Shown one piece after another: positions 1 to 8,211 of a stretch of 22,401 nt of DNA. Position numbers and translations under genes: made by a program. Each line of letters opens with the position of its first letter. Positions within the stretch are counted from its first letter, which is position 1. The notes below the pieces were generated by a model, which worked only from the letters and a program-made list of their open reading frames with translations, was not told where the DNA came from and ran no database searches. The DNA is from Methanobacteriota archaeon. GTDB lineage: Archaea > Thermoplasmatota > Thermoplasmata > Methanomassiliicoccales > Methanomethylophilaceae. The stretch spans positions 1 through 22,401 of the forward strand of contig JAKQBQ010000194.1 of NCBI GenBank assembly GCA_029574055.1. The letters are read 5' to 3'.

Positions 1-608
1 CGGTCTGCCGCCGCCCCGTAGCCCTTGATCTTCCGGAATGCGTCGGAAGCCTCCGAGAAATTGTTCGCCATCAGCACGTATCTTCCCGGTTTGTCCTCCT
101 GCAGGAGTTTCGTGTTGTTGATTAGCATTGCATAACCTGCGGCCATGTCCTCGGCGGTCTTGACTATCTCCCTCGACGAATCGTCAACGGCCAATGCCTC
201 GATGCTCTTGACCTTGGCGTTGAACTCGAATGCTTTTGATGATGTGTGGGAAGGCGCCACGCTGTTGTCCGTTGTGAAAGGAAGGACCATCAGCGGATTA
301 GCCAGCAAAGTGTTGGTGGCAAACCTGTACTCCGAATATTCCGTTTCGATCCTGGGCCTTATGTTGTTGTTGAAGATATTGAATCTCGCGACGGAGTCTA
401 CGTTCTCGCTTTGAGACAGGGAGAACCCTCCAGGTATGGACTTGCTGATCCAGGACTGTATCTGGCCCATCATCTGGTCGAGATATGCTTTGGCGTCCAA
501 CCTCTGCTGGGACGTGCCGCAGCTGGAGCATGTGATGTACGGGGATTCGGACTCCAGCGCCTTCCTGTCAAGGGGGGCGCCGCAGTATTTGCACCTGAGC
601 ATTATCAT
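1..608 (-). CDS. Zinc-ribbon protein of unknown function (C-terminus beyond the window)
   Basis: This frame is open on the minus strand from position 608 through the left edge, about 202 codons, so the C-terminus is missing. I do not recognise the family. Seen: the N-terminus holds a zinc ribbon with C6-x2-C9 (CKYCG) and C27-x2-C30 (CSSCG). It is followed by a soluble, helix-rich region with no membrane segment. The ATG at 608 is chosen. A GTG at 626 in the same frame would overlap the stop of the upstream gene as GTGA, and is an equally reasonable start; neither has a strong Shine-Dalgarno. The overlap or near-overlap says the two genes are co-transcribed and translationally coupled. The neighbour also carries two CxxC pairs, so the two products may work together (inference). 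Confidence 0.75.
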   Translation of the reverse strand, partial: MIMLRCKYCGAPLDRKALESESPYITCSSCGTSQQRLDAKAYLDQMMGQIQSWISKSIPGGFSLSQSENVDSVARFNIFNNNIRPRIETEYSEYRFATNTLLANPLMVLPFTTDNSVAPSHTSSKAFEFNAKVKSIEALAVDDSSREIVKTAEDMAAGYAMLINNTKLLQEDKPGRYVLMANNFSEASDAFRKIKGYGAAAD

Positions 609-622
609 GTCGTCCAATTGCT

Positions 623-1543
623 TCACCGTCTGATCGCCGACATAGCGGCTACGCTCCTGATCTCCGCCTGCAGCCTGGCCTCCATCGCCCTCATCTCCTG
701 CATGGCCAAATTGTGATACTGCTTTGCGATCTCGTCCGACCTCCTTGAGATGGAGGTGTAGCAGGGCTTGCACACATATATCGAACTGTAATCCTCAGGG
801 GCAGACTTCAAGATATCATCGTCCGTCCCCCTCATCAGCGGCGTGACCTCGCTGGACATCGGGAGGAAGTGCACCCCCTCCCCCGTGGACGGCCTGCCGC
901 AGATCCAGCATTTTACCGATTTGGAGTATGCTTTAATTAAATTCAGGTCTTTCTGGCCGTCCTCTCCGAGCTGTTTGCGGCAGGTGTATGCGTTCTGCAG
1001 CAGCTCGGCGGCTTTTTTTGGATCGGACAGGACCGCTCCGGCGGCAAGGCTCTCATACCCCCAGGCTTGTATGTACAGGGCCTCCTTGATGCCTGTGTTG
1101 ACCTGTATCCCTACGATCTCATTGATCTGTATGGTATCGTTCCCGATCTGGGACTGATATTTCCTGGCGACGTCGAGGAACCTGTTCCCTTTTTCCTCCA
1201 ATGCTTGCGCGGTGCTCCCCTGCATCCTCCCTATGTTCATGCGTTCCGCCAATAATCTGCATTCGACCGCAAGTTTTCGCGGGTTGATCTCCGTCAGCCC
1301 GAACTCGAAGGGGTCGTTGGTCCTCTCAAGGGTCGACGCGAGCTTTGCGTATCTTGCGGGGTTGTTGTTGTCGAGGCACGCATCTATTATGTCGATGTAT
1401 ATCCCGGCAAGCGCCGCGGCCTTCCCCCCTTTCTCCACGGTCTTCTCGAAATTCCTTCTGGCCTTGGCAAATTCCTTCCTCTTTACAAGGTCTACGCCTT
1501 GGTCGAACAACTCATCTCCGGACTTGAAAACGCTGAGTACCAT
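623..1543 (-). CDS. Hypothetical protein with helical repeats and a zinc-binding CxxC pair
   Basis: A 306-residue soluble protein whose family I do not recognise. Seen: residues 1-200 are helical and repeat-like, with an opening that resembles a TPR pair (FDQGVDLVKRKEFAKARRNF). Then come CWIC at 212-215 and CKPC at 258-261, separated by about 42 residues, which probably bind one zinc. The tail after residue 265 is rich in Ala, Met, Glu and Arg and is probably coiled coil. No signal peptide or membrane segment is visible. It is the first gene of a minus-strand pair; its stop overlaps or nearly touches the next gene, which also has a zinc ribbon. A protein-interaction or scaffold role is only inference. 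A TATA-like stretch at 1568-1577 lies about 29 bases before the start codon, which would fit a leaderless mRNA. Confidence 0.82.
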   Translation of the reverse strand: MVLSVFKSGDELFDQGVDLVKRKEFAKARRNFEKTVEKGGKAAALAGIYIDIIDACLDNNNPARYAKLASTLERTNDPFEFGLTEINPRKLAVECRLLAERMNIGRMQGSTAQALEEKGNRFLDVARKYQSQIGNDTIQINEIVGIQVNTGIKEALYIQAWGYESLAAGAVLSDPKKAAELLQNAYTCRKQLGEDGQKDLNLIKAYSKSVKCWICGRPSTGEGVHFLPMSSEVTPLMRGTDDDILKSAPEDYSSIYVCKPCYTSISRRSDEIAKQYHNLAMQEMRAMEARLQAEIRSVAAMSAIRR

Positions 1544-1600
1544 CTTATGCCCGAGAAAAGTAATGTGTATTCAATAGATGTTCCTTTCGCCTGTTCCTCC

Positions 1601-1639
1601 CGCACGATCGGGCGTGCGCGGGCGGGTATTCCGCCTGCG
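1601..1639. other. Two tandem GC-rich inverted repeats in the divergent intergenic region
   Basis: CGCACG (1601-1606) pairs with CGTGCG (1613-1618) around a 6-base loop. A second stem follows at once, 1617-1625 with 1631-1639, nine pairs including one G-U and a 5-base loop GTATT. The two stems share two bases. They sit 58-96 bases upstream of the minus-strand zinc-protein gene in otherwise AT-rich DNA. The role is unknown: a regulatory site, a small RNA or a decayed repeat are all possible. Confidence 0.45.
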
Positions 1640-1726
1640 AATTTCGTACCCATAACTGCATCATGTTATACATTTCTTTAATGAAAATAGATATCAATAG
1701 AAACACATTAAATATTATTCATATTC

Positions 1727-1744
1727 ATTAGACAATTGTCTAAT
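1727..1744. promoter_or_regulatory. Perfect 18-bp palindrome, candidate operator for glutamine synthetase
   Basis: ATTAGACAATTGTCTAAT is identical to its own reverse complement. It lies about 32 bases upstream of the TATA-like box of the glutamine synthetase gene, in a divergent intergenic region. A perfect AT-rich palindrome of this size is typical of a dimeric winged-helix repressor site, for example MarR-like. It does not match the GGAA-N6-TTCC operator known for NrpR in methanogens. The regulator is not in this window. Confidence 0.6.
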
Positions 1745-1775
1745 TAACTATTGTTTTATTAATCATTTAGAAAAG

Positions 1776-1784
1776 TTTATTAAT
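1776..1784 (+). promoter_or_regulatory. TATA box of the glutamine synthetase gene, probably leaderless
   Basis: The AT-rich box TTTATTAAT, preceded by the purine stretch GAAAAG as a possible BRE, is centred about 25 bases before the ATG at 1805. At the usual archaeal spacing transcription would start at or next to the start codon. No Shine-Dalgarno is present, which agrees with a leaderless mRNA. Confidence 0.55.
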
Positions 1785-1804
1785 GATAAATATTACTGAC
1801 GCGC

Positions 1805-3982
1805 ATGGTAAACGGCAGATTCAGTGCGGTGGAGCAAGCCTTCCAGAGGGAGCCGGTGGCGGCGGTGCCGCCTGCGCGCGAGACATCATCATACTACGGA
1901 TGCAGCGTCTTCAACAGAGAGACGATGAGGAGATACCTCTCATCCGAGACAAGAAGGGTCGTTTACGAATCCATCGAGAAAGGCGCAACGCTGGACAAAT
2001 CCGTGGCGGAGCATGTTGCCGCAGGCATGAAACGCTGGGCGATGGACATGGGCGCCACACACTACACGCACTGGTTCCAGCCGCTCACCGGAGGGACGGC
2101 CGAGAAGCACGATTCTTTCACGGAGCCTTACAAGCACGGCATGTCGCTGGAACAGTTCAGCGGGGACAAGCTCTGCCAGCAGGAGCCGGATGCCTCCTCC
2201 TTCCCCAACGGGGGCCTCAGGAACACTTTCGAGGCCAGAGGATACACCGCGTGGGATCCCTCGTCGCCGTCGTTCATCCTCGGAGACTGCCTCTGCATAC
2301 CTACGGTGTTCATCTCATACAACGGGGAGGCTCTGGACTACAAGACCCCGCTGATGAGGTCGGTGTCCGCCGTCAAGAAGGCCTCCATGGACGTGCTGAA
2401 GTATTTCGGTATAGAGTCGGAGGTGTTCGCATACCTCGGCTGGGAGCAGGAGTTCTTCCTTGTGGACAGTGCGCTCTTTGCACAGCGCCCGGACCTGATG
2501 CTGTCGGACAGGACCCTCCTCGGGCACGAGAGCGCAAGGAGCCAGCAGCTGGATGACCACTATTTCGGATCCATACCCGCCAGGGTGGTAGAGTTCATGA
2601 AGGATCTGGAGTTCGAAGGCTACAAGCTCGGCATCCCGCTGAAGACAAGGCACAACGAGGTGGCGCCGAACCAGTTCGAGGTGGCGCCTGTATACGAGGA
2701 AATGAACATCGCGGTGGACCACAACCTCCTGCTGATGTCCATAATGAGGTCTGTCGCGGACCGCCACAAGTTCAAGGTGCTCTTCCACGAGAAACCCTTC
2801 AAAGGGATAAACGGGTCCGGCAAGCACTGCAACTGGTCTCTCGGGACAGCGGACGGGGTCGGACTGATATCTCCGGGGAAGACCGATGAAGAGAACCTCA
2901 GGTTCCTGGCGTTCATGGCCAATGTCCTAAAAGCGGTCTATGACAACAACGGATTGCTGAAAGCGTCCATAGCATCATCCTCCAACGACCACAGGCTCGG
3001 TTCGAATGAGGCTCCGCCCGCGATCGTATCATCGTTCCTCGGAATGCATGTGACATCGATGTTCGAGGAACTCCTGAACACAAAGGACATGGTGAAGGCC
3101 AAAGGGAAGAAAGGCCACAGCATAGGGATACCGCAGGTGCCGGAACTGCTGGTGGACAACACCGATAGGAACAGGACGTCGCCCTTCGCGTTCACCGGCA
3201 ACAGGTTCGAGTTCAGGGCTGTGGGGTCATCGGCGAACTGCTCGCTTCCCATGACGGTCCTGAACACTACCGTTGCGTATCAACTGAAACAATTCAAAAA
3301 AGCCGTCGACAAGAGGATAGCCGCAGGGGAACCGGTCATGGCGGCGGTCTTGAATGAGACGCGCGAGACGTACAGGGCATGCAGGGACATATGCTTCGAC
3401 GGCAACGGCTACTCCAAGGAATGGATGAAGGAGGCGAAGCGCCGCGGCCTTGATACGGAAAGATCAGTGCCTGTGATGTATGATCGGTTCACCGCCCCGG
3501 CGGCGGTCGAGATATACAAAGAGACAGGAGTCCTTTCCGAGGTCGAGCTCAGGGCGAGGAACGAGGTCGCTTGGGAGCTTTATTCCAGGAAGATAGAGAT
3601 CGAGGCGAGGGTGCTTAGCGACCTGGCGTACAACCACATCGTACCCGTTGCCACCATCTACCAGAACGTGCTTTTGGACAACGTTCTGAAGTGCAGGCAG
3701 CTGTACACCGATGACGAGTTCGATCGATATTCGTACCAGGAGGTCAAGCAGATCAAGGAGATAGCGGTCTACATAAACGAGCTTAGGCTGATGGCGGACG
3801 AGACGGACAAGCTGTGCGATAAGCTCTCAGAGATGGAGGGGCGCGCCATGGCTGTCGCGTACCACGACAAGGTGCTGCCCTTCATTGAGGGGATAAGGGA
3901 GCGCCTGGACGCGCTCGAGATGATAGTGGACGACCAGATGTGGCCGCTTCCGAAGTACAGGGAACTGCTCTTCATACGCTGA
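1805..3982 (+). CDS. glnN: Glutamine synthetase type III (GSIII, GlnN)
   Basis: Cytoplasmic enzyme that makes glutamine from glutamate, ammonia and ATP, the entry step of ammonium assimilation. At 725 residues it has the GSIII length; GSI and GSII are 350-470. Seen: the GSIII-type N-terminal region (about residues 25-180, including THWFQPLTGG), the conserved block NEVAPNQFEVAP near residue 285, and the glutamate/ATP-site block GINGSGKHCNWS near residue 335. The helical C-terminal extension typical of the type closes the protein. The frame is intact. The ATG at 1805 is chosen because a TATA-like box sits about 25 bases before it. GSIII is best known from Bacteroidetes and cyanobacteria, so the archaeal copy suggests transfer (inference). 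It is monocistronic: a T-run terminator follows, and the 18-bp palindrome upstream may be its operator. Confidence 0.96.
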   Translation: MVNGRFSAVEQAFQREPVAAVPPARETSSYYGCSVFNRETMRRYLSSETRRVVYESIEKGATLDKSVAEHVAAGMKRWAMDMGATHYTHWFQPLTGGTAEKHDSFTEPYKHGMSLEQFSGDKLCQQEPDASSFPNGGLRNTFEARGYTAWDPSSPSFILGDCLCIPTVFISYNGEALDYKTPLMRSVSAVKKASMDVLKYFGIESEVFAYLGWEQEFFLVDSALFAQRPDLMLSDRTLLGHESARSQQLDDHYFGSIPARVVEFMKDLEFEGYKLGIPLKTRHNEVAPNQFEVAPVYEEMNIAVDHNLLLMSIMRSVADRHKFKVLFHEKPFKGINGSGKHCNWSLGTADGVGLISPGKTDEENLRFLAFMANVLKAVYDNNGLLKASIASSSNDHRLGSNEAPPAIVSSFLGMHVTSMFEELLNTKDMVKAKGKKGHSIGIPQVPELLVDNTDRNRTSPFAFTGNRFEFRAVGSSANCSLPMTVLNTTVAYQLKQFKKAVDKRIAAGEPVMAAVLNETRETYRACRDICFDGNGYSKEWMKEAKRRGLDTERSVPVMYDRFTAPAAVEIYKETGVLSEVELRARNEVAWELYSRKIEIEARVLSDLAYNHIVPVATIYQNVLLDNVLKCRQLYTDDEFDRYSYQEVKQIKEIAVYINELRLMADETDKLCDKLSEMEGRAMAVAYHDKVLPFIEGIRERLDALEMIVDDQMWPLPKYRELLFIR

Positions 3983-4024
3983 ATCCTTCCATCAAGCGGA
4001 CGCAGCGCCGCATCAAACCCGTCC

Positions 4025-4031
4025 TTTTTTT
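4025..4031 (+). terminator. T-run terminator after glutamine synthetase
   Basis: Seven consecutive T residues lie 43 bases after the stop codon. Archaeal transcription ends at such U-tracts without needing a strong hairpin; only a weak dyad (GCGG/CCGC) precedes it. Confidence 0.5.
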
Positions 4032-4068
4032 CTAATATTATGATAGAACAACTGCAGTCAAAGTTATG

Positions 4069-4076
4069 TTTATATA
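4069..4076 (+). promoter_or_regulatory. Canonical archaeal TATA box of the chaperone block
   Basis: TTTATATA is a consensus archaeal TATA box, with the purine-rich BRE-like CAAAG shortly before it. Transcription would begin near 4098-4102, giving a 5' leader of about 45 bases before the thermosome start codon. It is the strongest-looking promoter in the window, as expected for a major chaperonin gene. Confidence 0.75.
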
Positions 4077-4102
4077 GAAGAACAAACCATAACCCCTTAG
4101 AA

Positions 4103-4124
4103 ATTCCATCTTAAAGAATGGAAT
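4103..4124 (+). promoter_or_regulatory. Inverted repeat in the thermosome leader
   Basis: ATTCCAT (4103-4109) and ATGGAAT (4118-4124) are perfect reverse complements separated by CTTAAAGA. The repeat begins at the predicted transcription start. It could be a DNA operator for a heat-shock repressor, or a leader hairpin just before the Shine-Dalgarno GGAGG at 4133-4137. It does not obviously match the Phr or HSR1 sites I know. Confidence 0.5.
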
Positions 4125-4146
4125 AGATAATTGGAGGCTTAATAAA

Positions 4147-5778
4147 ATGGGCATGGGCAATGCACCGATCCTGATCCTGAGGGAAGGAACAAGGAGAGAT
4201 AAAGGAAAAGACGCACAGTACAACAACATAACCGCCGCCAGGGCTATCGCCGACGCGGTCAGGAGCAGTCTCGGTCCGAGAGGAATGGACAAGATGCTCG
4301 TAGATTCTATGGGAGATGTTGTGATAACAAACGACGGTGTCACGATCCTTAAAGAAATGGACGTACAGCACCCCGCGGCAAAGATGCTGGTGGAAGTGGC
4401 GAAGACGCAGGATGATGAGGTGGGCGACGGAACAACGACATCCGTCATACTTGCCGGAGAGTTCCTGAAGAAGGCGACCGACATGATCGACGCGAACGTA
4501 CACCCGACGATCATTTCCGCAGGATACAGGCTGGCCAACCAGAAAGCGCTGGAGGTCCTCAAGAAAGTCTCCTCGAAGGTCAGCATAAACGACGACAAGA
4601 TTTTGAAGCAGATCGCAGAGAACGCAATGATCAGCAAACAGGTGAGCGGGGCAAAAGAGTTCTTCGCCGATATGGTAGTAGATGCCGTCAAGACGATCAT
4701 CGACAAGGACGCGAAAGGCAAATACACCGCAGACCTGAAGAACATCCAGACAGTCAAGAAGGCAGGCGCGAGCATGGAGGAATCCCAGCTCGTCAAAGGC
4801 CTCATCATCGACAAAGAGCCGGTCTCCCCGGCCATGCCAAAGAAGGTCGCCAAGGCCAAGATCGCCATTGTCGACGCGGCATTCGAGGTCAAGAAGACCG
4901 AGATCGACGCAAAGATACAGATAACAGACCCCTCTCAGCTCTCAGCTTTCGTACAGGAAGAGGAGAACATGCTCAAGAGGATGGTGGAGCAGGTCAAGAA
5001 GTCGGGCGCCAACGTGGTGTTCTGCCAGAAAGGCATCGATGACCTGGCGCAGCATTTCTTTGCCAAAGAAGGGATATACGCATGCAGGCGCGTCAAGAAA
5101 TCCGACATGGAGAGGCTTGCAAGGTCCACCGGGGCGAACATATGCAACAAGATCATGGAGCTCAGCGCCGAAGACCTCGGATATGCGGAATCCGTTGAGC
5201 TGAAGGTTGTCGAGACCGAAGAGATGACATTCATCACCGGGTGCAAAGAGCCCAGGACAGTGTCCATACTCATCAGGGGAGGGACCAACCACGTCGCGGA
5301 CGAGGTGGAGAGATCCCTTGTTGACGCATGGTCGGTAGTGAAAGTGTCCATCGAAGACGGGCTTATCGTCACCGGCGGAGGAGCCACCGCGATGGAGATA
5401 GCCATGCAGCTCAGGGACTATGCGGCATCCGTAGGAGGAAGGGAGCAGATCGCGATCGAGGCTTACGCGTCCGCAATGGAAGTGATCCCCACGACCCTGG
5501 CAGAGAATGCCGGGCTTGATCCGATAGACATGAACATCCAGATGAGGAAGGCCCACAAAGAAGGTAAGGTCAACGCAGGACTGAACCCCTTCACCGGGAA
5601 GATCGAGGACATGCGCAAGCTCAACGTCATCGAGCCGGTAAGGATAGGCAAACAGGCCATCAACTCCGCCACCGACGCGGCAGTGATGATCCTCAGGATC
5701 GACGACGTCATCGCATCCAAGTCAAGCCCGATGCCGGAATACGGCAGAGGCGACGGACCCTCGATGGATGACGACTGA
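4147..5778 (+). CDS. thsA: Thermosome subunit (group II chaperonin)
   Basis: Cytoplasmic ATP-driven folding chamber subunit of 543 residues, the usual thermosome size; such subunits form double rings with a built-in lid. Seen: the equatorial-domain signature LGPRGMDKM at 42-50, the phosphate-binding loop GDGTTTS at 93-99, a central apical domain, and the closing equatorial block VTGGGATAME near residue 420. The C-terminus ends in an acidic SMDDD rather than the Gly-Met repeats found in some relatives. A GGAGG at 4133-4137 sits nine bases before the ATG at 4147; a second in-frame ATG follows two codons later. It has its own consensus promoter and is followed 63 bases on by grpE on the same strand. 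The subunit letter is not certain, because archaea often carry several paralogues. Confidence 0.97.
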   Translation: MGMGNAPILILREGTRRDKGKDAQYNNITAARAIADAVRSSLGPRGMDKMLVDSMGDVVITNDGVTILKEMDVQHPAAKMLVEVAKTQDDEVGDGTTTSVILAGEFLKKATDMIDANVHPTIISAGYRLANQKALEVLKKVSSKVSINDDKILKQIAENAMISKQVSGAKEFFADMVVDAVKTIIDKDAKGKYTADLKNIQTVKKAGASMEESQLVKGLIIDKEPVSPAMPKKVAKAKIAIVDAAFEVKKTEIDAKIQITDPSQLSAFVQEEENMLKRMVEQVKKSGANVVFCQKGIDDLAQHFFAKEGIYACRRVKKSDMERLARSTGANICNKIMELSAEDLGYAESVELKVVETEEMTFITGCKEPRTVSILIRGGTNHVADEVERSLVDAWSVVKVSIEDGLIVTGGGATAMEIAMQLRDYAASVGGREQIAIEAYASAMEVIPTTLAENAGLDPIDMNIQMRKAHKEGKVNAGLNPFTGKIEDMRKLNVIEPVRIGKQAINSATDAAVMILRIDDVIASKSSPMPEYGRGDGPSMDDD

Positions 5779-5789
5779 AACCAATAAAC

Positions 5790-5805
5790 GGGGCCGCAAG
5801 GCCCC
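5790..5805 (+). terminator. GNRA-capped hairpin between thermosome and grpE
   Basis: GGGGCC pairs perfectly with GGCCCC around the loop GCAA, a GNRA tetraloop, 12 bases after the thermosome stop. No T-run follows. It may therefore be a processing or 3'-end stabilising element rather than a full terminator, letting part of the transcription reach grpE. Confidence 0.5.
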
Positions 5806-5841
5806 ATCACCATTATAATCGAACTAACCGGAGGCCGACCC

Positions 5842-6348
5842 ATGACTGAAAGGTCTAAAAAGAAAAAAGAAGAGGATGTCCAGGAAGCATCCGAGGACAT
5901 GACGGAAGCCCTCGCTGAGGCCAATGCCAAAGCGGAGGAGTATCTGAACATGGCCCGCAGGCTCCAGGCAGACTTCGACAACTTCCGCAAAAGGACCGAG
6001 AAGGAGAACGACGAGTTCAGAAGGTTCGCGCTGTGCGGCATCGCGGGAAGCCTGCTTACGATAGTGGATGACATGGACAGGGCCCTTGGGACGGCCAAAG
6101 AAGAAGATGAACTCGTAAAGGGGATACGGGGGATAAGGCAGAATCTGATGAAGATACTGGAGGAGAACGGCCTTACGGAGATAGAGACGAACTGCAAGTT
6201 CGACCCGAACATCCATGAGGCGCTGTGCATAATGGAAGCGGACACCGAGGGGGACATAGCAGAGGTGTTCCAGAAAGGATACCGCATGAACGACAAAGTG
6301 ATAAGGTATCCAAAGGTCAAAGTTACAAAAAAGAAGGAAAGTGAGTAA
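5842..6348 (+). CDS. grpE: GrpE, nucleotide exchange factor for DnaK
   Basis: GrpE is a homodimer that drives ADP release from DnaK (Hsp70) in the cytoplasm. At 168 residues the protein is near family size. Seen: a charged, disordered N-terminus ([14 protein letters not shown]), a long helix with the conserved [13 protein letters not shown], then the beta-rich domain with FDPNIHEAL and a [16 protein letters not shown] end, all typical of the family. A GGAGG at 5830-5834 sits seven bases before the ATG at 5842, which fixes the start. It is followed after two bases by dnaK, so the two are co-transcribed. In archaea the whole Hsp70 set is regarded as acquired from bacteria. Confidence 0.97.
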   Translation: MTERSKKKKEEDVQEASEDMTEALAEANAKAEEYLNMARRLQADFDNFRKRTEKENDEFRRFALCGIAGSLLTIVDDMDRALGTAKEEDELVKGIRGIRQNLMKILEENGLTEIETNCKFDPNIHEALCIMEADTEGDIAEVFQKGYRMNDKVIRYPKVKVTKKKESE

Positions 6349-6350
6349 AA

Positions 6351-8201
6351 ATGTCAAGAATAATTGGAATAGATCTGGGAACCAGCAACTCGGCCGCATC
6401 GGTGATGGAAGGCGGAAGGCCTACCATGATCCCGAGCGCAGAGGGCACCAGCGTCGGAGGGAAGTCCTTCCCCTCCTACGTAGCATTCACGAAGGACGGC
6501 CAGCTGCTTGTCGGAGAACCGGCGAGGAGGCAGGCTGTAACGAACCCGGACGGCACCATAAAGAACGTCAAAAGGAAGATGGGATCGAACGAGAAGGTGA
6601 CCGCCCTCGGCAAAGAGTACACCCCCCAGCAGATCTCAGCATTCATATTACAGAAGATCAAGAAGGACGCCGAGTCGTACCTTGGGGAGAAGATTGAGAA
6701 AGCGGTCATCACAGTGCCGGCATACTTCAACGACAACCAGAGGCAGGCCACGAAGGATGCCGGGGCCATCGCCGGGCTGGAAGTCGTACGTATTATCAAT
6801 GAGCCCACGGCCGCGGCGCTGGCATACGGCTTGGACAAGAGCGGCACCGCCCAGAAGATAATGGTGTTCGACTTCGGCGGCGGGACCCTCGACGTGACCA
6901 TCATGGACTTCAGCGACGGGGTGTTCGAGGTCATCTCGACATCCGGCGACACGCAGCTCGGCGGATCCGACATGGACGAGAACCTCACGAAATTCGTGCT
7001 GGGACAGTTCCAGAAGGAGACGGGGATAGACCTCTCCAAGGACAACATGGCGTTCTGGAGAGTAAGGGAGGCATGCGAGAAAGCGAAGATCGAGCTGTCC
7101 ACCACAATGCAGACGGAGATCAACCTTCCGTTCATATCCTCAGACGCATCCGGGCCCAAACACCTGATACAGACGGTCACAAGGGCGAAGCTCGAAGAGC
7201 TCGTCGAACCCATCGTCCAAAGATGCAAAAAGTCCATCGACCAGGCGGTATCCGATTCCAAGCTGTCCGTGGATGCGATAGACAAGATCATAATGGTCGG
7301 AGGGCCGACTAGGATGCCCATTGTGCAGAGCTTCATCGAAGGGATAGTGGGGCCGAAGATACAGAGGGGGATCGACCCGATGGAGTGCGTCTCCATGGGG
7401 GCGGCGGTCCAGGGAGCGGTGCTCTCGGGCGAAGTCAAGGACGTCCTTCTGCTGGATGTGACCCCGCTGTCGCTTGGGATAGAGACGCTGGGAGGCATTG
7501 CCACCACACTCATAGACAGGAACACGACCATCCCCACAAAGAGATCCCAGATATTCTCCACAGCGGCCGACAACCAGCCGTCGGTGGAGATAAACGTCGT
7601 TCAGGGAGAAAGGAAGATGGCGGCGGACAACACATCGCTTGGGAGATTCATCCTTGACGGCATACTCCCGGCGCCCCGCGGCATGCCTCAGATAGAGGTC
7701 ACCTTCGACATCGACGCCAACGGGATAATAAACGTCACCGCCAAAGACAAAGGGACGGGGAAAGAACAGAAGATCACCATCGCATCAACGAACAAGCTCT
7801 CCAAGGATGAGATCGAAGACCTCGTCAAGCAGGCGGAGAAGTTCGCCGACGCCGATAAGAAGAAGATCGAGTTCATAGACGCCAAGAACCAGGCGGAGAC
7901 TATGATCCACTCGGTCCGCAAGTCGATGGACGAGCTTGGGGAGAAAGTTTCCCAGGAAGAGAGGGCCTCCGTCGAAGCGGCCATAAGCGACCTCGAAGGC
8001 GCGACCAAAGGCGACAGCGCCGAAGCCATCAAATCAAAGCTTGACGCGCTGATGAAGGCCATGGCCCCCATAAGCCAGAGGGTGTACCAGGAAGCGCAGC
8101 AGCAGTCGCAGCAGGCACAGGGCTCGGCGCAGCAGGACGACGGCGGAGAAGAATTCGTGGACGCGGACTACAAGATCGTGGACGACGACGAGAACAAGTA
8201 A
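6351..8201 (+). CDS. dnaK: DnaK, Hsp70 chaperone
   Basis: ATP-dependent cytoplasmic chaperone that binds extended hydrophobic segments and works with DnaJ and GrpE. Seen in 616 residues: nucleotide-binding motif [10 protein letters not shown] at 5-14, [10 protein letters not shown] at 151-160, the phosphate loop [10 protein letters not shown] at 172-181, and MVGGPTRMP near 320. The substrate-binding domain follows, then the helical lid, then a Gln-rich linker and an acidic tail with [17 protein letters not shown]. After QAVTNP (62-67) the protein runs straight into KRKMGS. It lacks the roughly 23-residue insert of proteobacterial DnaK, so it is of the Gram-positive/archaeal type, which fits acquisition from such a donor. 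Only two bases separate it from grpE and ten from dnaJ. Confidence 0.98.
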   Translation: MSRIIGIDLGTSNSAASVMEGGRPTMIPSAEGTSVGGKSFPSYVAFTKDGQLLVGEPARRQAVTNPDGTIKNVKRKMGSNEKVTALGKEYTPQQISAFILQKIKKDAESYLGEKIEKAVITVPAYFNDNQRQATKDAGAIAGLEVVRIINEPTAAALAYGLDKSGTAQKIMVFDFGGGTLDVTIMDFSDGVFEVISTSGDTQLGGSDMDENLTKFVLGQFQKETGIDLSKDNMAFWRVREACEKAKIELSTTMQTEINLPFISSDASGPKHLIQTVTRAKLEELVEPIVQRCKKSIDQAVSDSKLSVDAIDKIIMVGGPTRMPIVQSFIEGIVGPKIQRGIDPMECVSMGAAVQGAVLSGEVKDVLLLDVTPLSLGIETLGGIATTLIDRNTTIPTKRSQIFSTAADNQPSVEINVVQGERKMAADNTSLGRFILDGILPAPRGMPQIEVTFDIDANGIINVTAKDKGTGKEQKITIASTNKLSKDEIEDLVKQAEKFADADKKKIEFIDAKNQAETMIHSVRKSMDELGEKVSQEERASVEAAISDLEGATKGDSAEAIKSKLDALMKAMAPISQRVYQEAQQQSQQAQGSAQQDDGGEEFVDADYKIVDDDENK

Positions 8202-8211
8202 GGTCATATGA

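Noticed and set aside
1783..2556. A 257-codon plus-strand frame overlapping the start of glutamine synthetase
   Set aside because: Arg-, Gly- and His-rich out-of-frame reading of the glutamine synthetase gene; the other frame carries all GSIII motifs.
4038..4892. A 284-codon minus-strand frame over the start of the thermosome gene, looking hydrophobic
   Set aside because: The apparent membrane-like composition is the reverse complement of the thermosome codons; it would also span the thermosome promoter.
5463..6320. A 285-codon minus-strand frame across the thermosome end and grpE
   Set aside because: Antisense to two solid genes and without recognisable motifs.
6476..7573. A 365-codon minus-strand open frame inside dnaK
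   Set aside because: Fully antisense to dnaK, rich in Ser, Met, Ile and Val, with no domain or promoter; a shadow frame.
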